A stretch of 8,487 nt of DNA from Hyphomicrobiales bacterium (GTDB lineage: Bacteria; Pseudomonadota; Alphaproteobacteria; Rhizobiales; Aestuariivirgaceae): the NCBI GenBank assembly GCA_020029455.1, contig JAIBJH010000104.1, positions 1-8,487 of the forward strand, given 5' to 3'. The position numbers were made by a program, and so were the translations under genes. Positions within the stretch are counted from its first letter, which is position 1. Every line of letters begins with the position of its first letter. Of this stretch, positions 6,360 to 8,487 are shown piece by piece. Below the pieces are notes generated by a model. The model saw only the letters and a list, made by a program, of their open reading frames with translations. It did no database searches and was not told the DNA's origin.

Positions 6360-6731
6360 TTACTCCACGGCGATCAGGATGGCCGCAACCCGCCGCTCTT
6401 CCGCCAGCAACACATTGTATGTGCTGACGGCGGCGGATGTCGACATGGTATCATGGTGGACTGCATGGGTGGAAAACCAATCAGCCAGAGTCTTCGGAAG
6501 CCGCTTCATCGCCACGCCGGTTCCTATAAGCAAGAAATCAACAAGATCCTTCTCAGTCGCAAGTTCATGCAACTGTGAAGAGGTTAAGTCTTCAATGGTG
6601 CTCGCGGACAAGGCGCGCATGCCGCTTGGCAATATCAGCAACGAGCCGCGGTGTGACATGCCGCCGAAGCTGAAGCCGCCATTGCCGAATTTTTCGATCG
6701 AATGCTGCCCCGGAAGGTGCTTGCCGTCCAT
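6360..6731 (-). CDS. Mth938-domain protein, NDUFAF3-like (DUF498)
   Basis: A 123-residue soluble protein of the Mth938-like fold family, which includes mitochondrial NDUFAF3, a complex I assembly factor. The family pattern is visible: IEKFGNGGFSFGG (12-24), SLLILPSGMRA (30-40), DFLLIGTGVAMKRLP (65-79) and a final block with TSAAVSTYNVLLAEERRVA (98-116) that matches the conserved Thr-x-x-A-x-x-T-Y-N-x-L-x-x-E-x-R pattern. The frame begins one codon earlier at a TTG (6734), but ATG 6731 is preferred: it overlaps the secF stop in the arrangement TGATG, implying coupled translation. The downstream squalene synthase-fold gene starts one base after its TAA. In bacteria the biochemical role is not established. 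The close link with secDF and an NDUFAF6-like gene supports a job in membrane protein or complex I assembly, by inference. Confidence 0.88.
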   Translation of the reverse strand: MDGKHLPGQHSIEKFGNGGFSFGGMSHRGSLLILPSGMRALSASTIEDLTSSQLHELATEKDLVDFLLIGTGVAMKRLPKTLADWFSTHAVHHDTMSTSAAVSTYNVLLAEERRVAAILIAVE

Positions 6732-7672
6732 CAAGGACGCAGGGCCGCCTCCGCCCGTTCGGCAGCCCGCGCGGATTCACGCTTGAGCCCAAAGATGAGA
6801 AGCAGCGGCACGGCGACGAAGACCGAGGAATAGGTGCCGACGAAAACGCCCCAGATCATGGCGAAGGTGAAGCCGCGGATGACTTCGCCGCCAAAGATGT
6901 AGAGCGAACCCAGCGCAATCAGGGTGCAAACCGAAGTCAGCAGCGTGCGCGGCAGGACGGAGTTGATGGAGAAGTCCAAGAGGTCGGCGAAGTTCATGGT
7001 CTTGTACTTGCGCATGAACTCACGCACGCGGTCGAAGTTCACCACCGTGTCGTTGAGCGAATAGCCGATGATGGTCAAGATCGCCGCGATGATGTTCAGG
7101 TTGAACTCCAGCCCGATGAGCGAGAACAGGCCGATGGACAAGAGCACGTCATGCAAAAGTGAGATGACCGCGCCGGTGGCAAACTGCCATTCGAAACGCG
7201 CCCAGAGATAGATAAGCACGCCGATGATGGAGACGAGCACGGCCAGAATGGCCTGTTCGGTGAGTTCGTTGGAAACCTTCGGTCCCACAGTCTCGACGCT
7301 ACGCACCTCAACCGTGTTGCCGAGCGCCTGTTTCACCGTCTGCTGGGCCGCAAGCTCGGCCTGCTCGCCACCGGTCTGAGCTTCAAGCCGGATCAGGACG
7401 TCGGACGGTCCTCCAAATCCCTGGATTTCAACGTCACCGAGGCCAAGGCTGCCTAGCTGTGAACGCAGGCTGTCCACGTCCGCTGGACCTTGCGTCCTGA
7501 TGGTGATGACGGAGCCGCCCTTGAAATCGATGCCGTAGTTCAAGCCTTGAAAGACAAAGAGCAGAACCGAAAGTGTGCAAAGAATGCCCGAGAGGAAATA
7601 GCCAAAGCGGCTCCAATACACGAAGGGATAGTTGGTGCCGTCCGGCACCAGCCGTAGTGGTTTCCAGCGCAT
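6731..7672 (-). CDS. secF: Protein translocase subunit SecF
   Basis: SecF pairs with SecD in the inner membrane and uses the proton gradient to help pull exported proteins through SecYEG from the periplasmic side. The 313-residue protein has TM1 (about 22-43), the SecF signature NYGIDFKGG (45-53), a periplasmic P4 domain (about 54-135) closing with VGPKVSNEL (129-137), and five further membrane segments (about 139-157, 165-187, 190-208, 242-262, 266-296). The conserved stretch GYSLNDTVVNFDRVRE (203-218) matches the SecF TM4-cytoplasmic loop signature. The C-terminal tail after about 297 is short, basic and Ala/Glu-rich. The ATG (7672-7670) overlaps the secD stop by one base (TGATG), and its own TGA overlaps the start of the Mth938-domain gene the same way. 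Length is normal for alphaproteobacteria. Confidence 0.96.
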   Translation of the reverse strand: MRWKPLRLVPDGTNYPFVYWSRFGYFLSGILCTLSVLLFVFQGLNYGIDFKGGSVITIRTQGPADVDSLRSQLGSLGLGDVEIQGFGGPSDVLIRLEAQTGGEQAELAAQQTVKQALGNTVEVRSVETVGPKVSNELTEQAILAVLVSIIGVLIYLWARFEWQFATGAVISLLHDVLLSIGLFSLIGLEFNLNIIAAILTIIGYSLNDTVVNFDRVREFMRKYKTMNFADLLDFSINSVLPRTLLTSVCTLIALGSLYIFGGEVIRGFTFAMIWGVFVGTYSSVFVAVPLLLIFGLKRESARAAERAEAALRP

Positions 7673-8487
7673 CAGAGATTGATCTCCTTGGGCCTGCTAC
7701 GTTTCACCCAGAGGGCGACAATCATGCGGGTGATGGTGAATGCAGTGAACATGGTGGTGAAGATGCCGATGGCGAGCGTGACGGCAAAGCCGCGCACCGG
7801 GCCTGAACCGATGCCGAAGAGAACGACGGCGGCGATCAGCGTGGTGATGTTGGCGTCAAGCACCGTGCCGAGCGCCGCCTTGAAGCCGGTCTCGATGGCC
7901 GAGAGCGCGGTGCGGCCATTGCGCCATTCCTCACGGATGCGCTCATAGATCAGCACGTTGGAGTCAACCGCCATGCCGAGTGTGAGCAGGATGCCCGCGA
8001 TGCCCGGCAGAGTCAGCGTAAAGCCAAAGAAGGACATGGCGGCGATGAGCAGCAACAGGTTAGCTAGCAGCGCGATGTTGGCGACAAGGCCGAAGAAGCC
8101 GTAAGGAACAAACATGAAGGCCATGACGCCCACGAGGCCAATGACGCAGGCAATGAAGCCGGCCCGAACGGAATCGGCGCCAAGGCTTGGGCCCACGGTG
8201 CGTTCCTCAACAATGGTAAGTTTTGCAGGCAGCGCGCCGGAGCGCAGCACGATGGCGAGGTTCGCAGTCTCTTCGGTCGAAAACTGGCCGGAAATCTGTC
8301 CTGTGCCGCCGAGAATCGGCTCGTTGATGACAGGATAGCTCTGGATCACATTGTCCAGAATGATGGCGAATGGCTTGTTGACGTTCTCAGAGGTGAGCTT
8401 GCCGAAGCGCAAAGCGCCCTTCTGGTTGAAGCGGAAGGTGACGACGGGACGATTGTTCTGGTCGAAAGCCGGTTGCGCGTCATTCAA
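7672..8487 (-). CDS. secD: Protein translocase subunit SecD, C-terminal part (5' end outside window)
   Basis: The frame is open to the right edge, giving the last 271 or so residues of SecD, roughly half of the usual protein; the Leu codon at the edge (TTG) is internal rather than a start. The fragment contains the end of the first periplasmic domain (PVVTFRFNQKGALRFGKLT, 14-32; residues 41-75 with a GGTGQISGQFS segment; NLAIVLRSGALPAKL, 76-90) and the EERTVGPSLGADS motif (94-106). Five membrane segments then follow at about 108-128, 132-154, 158-180, 208-227 and 232-258. The proton-path signature GMAVDSNVLIYERIREE is at 171-187. The missing N-terminal part should hold TM1 and the rest of the P1 head. 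It is the first gene of the run that continues through secF, the Mth938-domain gene and the NDUFAF6-like gene; yajC would be expected further upstream but is not visible. Confidence 0.96.
   Translation of the reverse strand: MNDAQPAFDQNNRPVVTFRFNQKGALRFGKLTSENVNKPFAIILDNVIQSYPVINEPILGGTGQISGQFSTEETANLAIVLRSGALPAKLTIVEERTVGPSLGADSVRAGFIACVIGLVGVMAFMFVPYGFFGLVANIALLANLLLLIAAMSFFGFTLTLPGIAGILLTLGMAVDSNVLIYERIREEWRNGRTALSAIETGFKAALGTVLDANITTLIAAVVLFGIGSGPVRGFAVTLAIGIFTTMFTAFTITRMIVALWVKRSRPKEINL

Overview
The window looks like a stretch of ordinary chromosome from an alphaproteobacterium, most likely of the Hyphomicrobiales (Rhizobiales) type. The evidence is the gene set itself: an FAD/folate-type TrmFO, an Atp12-type F1-ATPase assembly chaperone, a trans-isoprenyl-synthase-fold protein resembling mitochondrial NDUFAF6 beside a Mth938-fold protein resembling NDUFAF3, and separate SecD and SecF. 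The DNA is GC-rich throughout. I found no insertion sequence, phage gene, CRISPR array, tRNA or rRNA. No gap between genes exceeds about 115 bases.

Layout from left to right. (1) Bases 2-325, minus strand: the first 108 residues of a nitrile hydratase alpha subunit, cut by the window edge before its metal-binding cysteine motif. (2) Bases 440-1063, plus strand: a 207-residue exported protein of unknown function, transcribed away from the nitrile hydratase. (3) Bases 1076-4176, minus strand: a four-gene run transcribed in the order corA, crcB, rluC, atp12. Each gene overlaps the next (4, 4 and 14 bases), so it is almost certainly one translationally coupled operon. (4) Bases 4242-5639, plus strand: trmFO, divergent from corA across a 65-base intergenic region. 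(5) Bases 5636-8487, minus strand: secD (5' part outside the window), secF, an NDUFAF3-like Mth938-domain protein and an NDUFAF6-like pseudo-squalene synthase. Their junctions are 1-base overlap, 1-base overlap and 1-base gap. The last of them meets trmFO tail to tail with a 4-base overlap.

Functionally, the right-hand operon joins the SecDF arm of the protein export machinery to two homologues of mitochondrial complex I assembly factors. The middle operon joins two ion channels (Mg2+/divalent cation, fluoride), a 23S rRNA pseudouridine synthase and an F1-ATPase assembly chaperone. TrmFO makes m5U54 in tRNA. The theme across the window is assembly and maintenance of the energy-transducing membrane plus RNA modification.

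I looked for an undescribed system and did not find a convincing one. The points most worth following are the co-location of three mitochondrial-type assembly-factor homologues, the unassigned four-cysteine exported protein, and the fusion-like coupling of the ion-channel/rRNA/ATPase operon.
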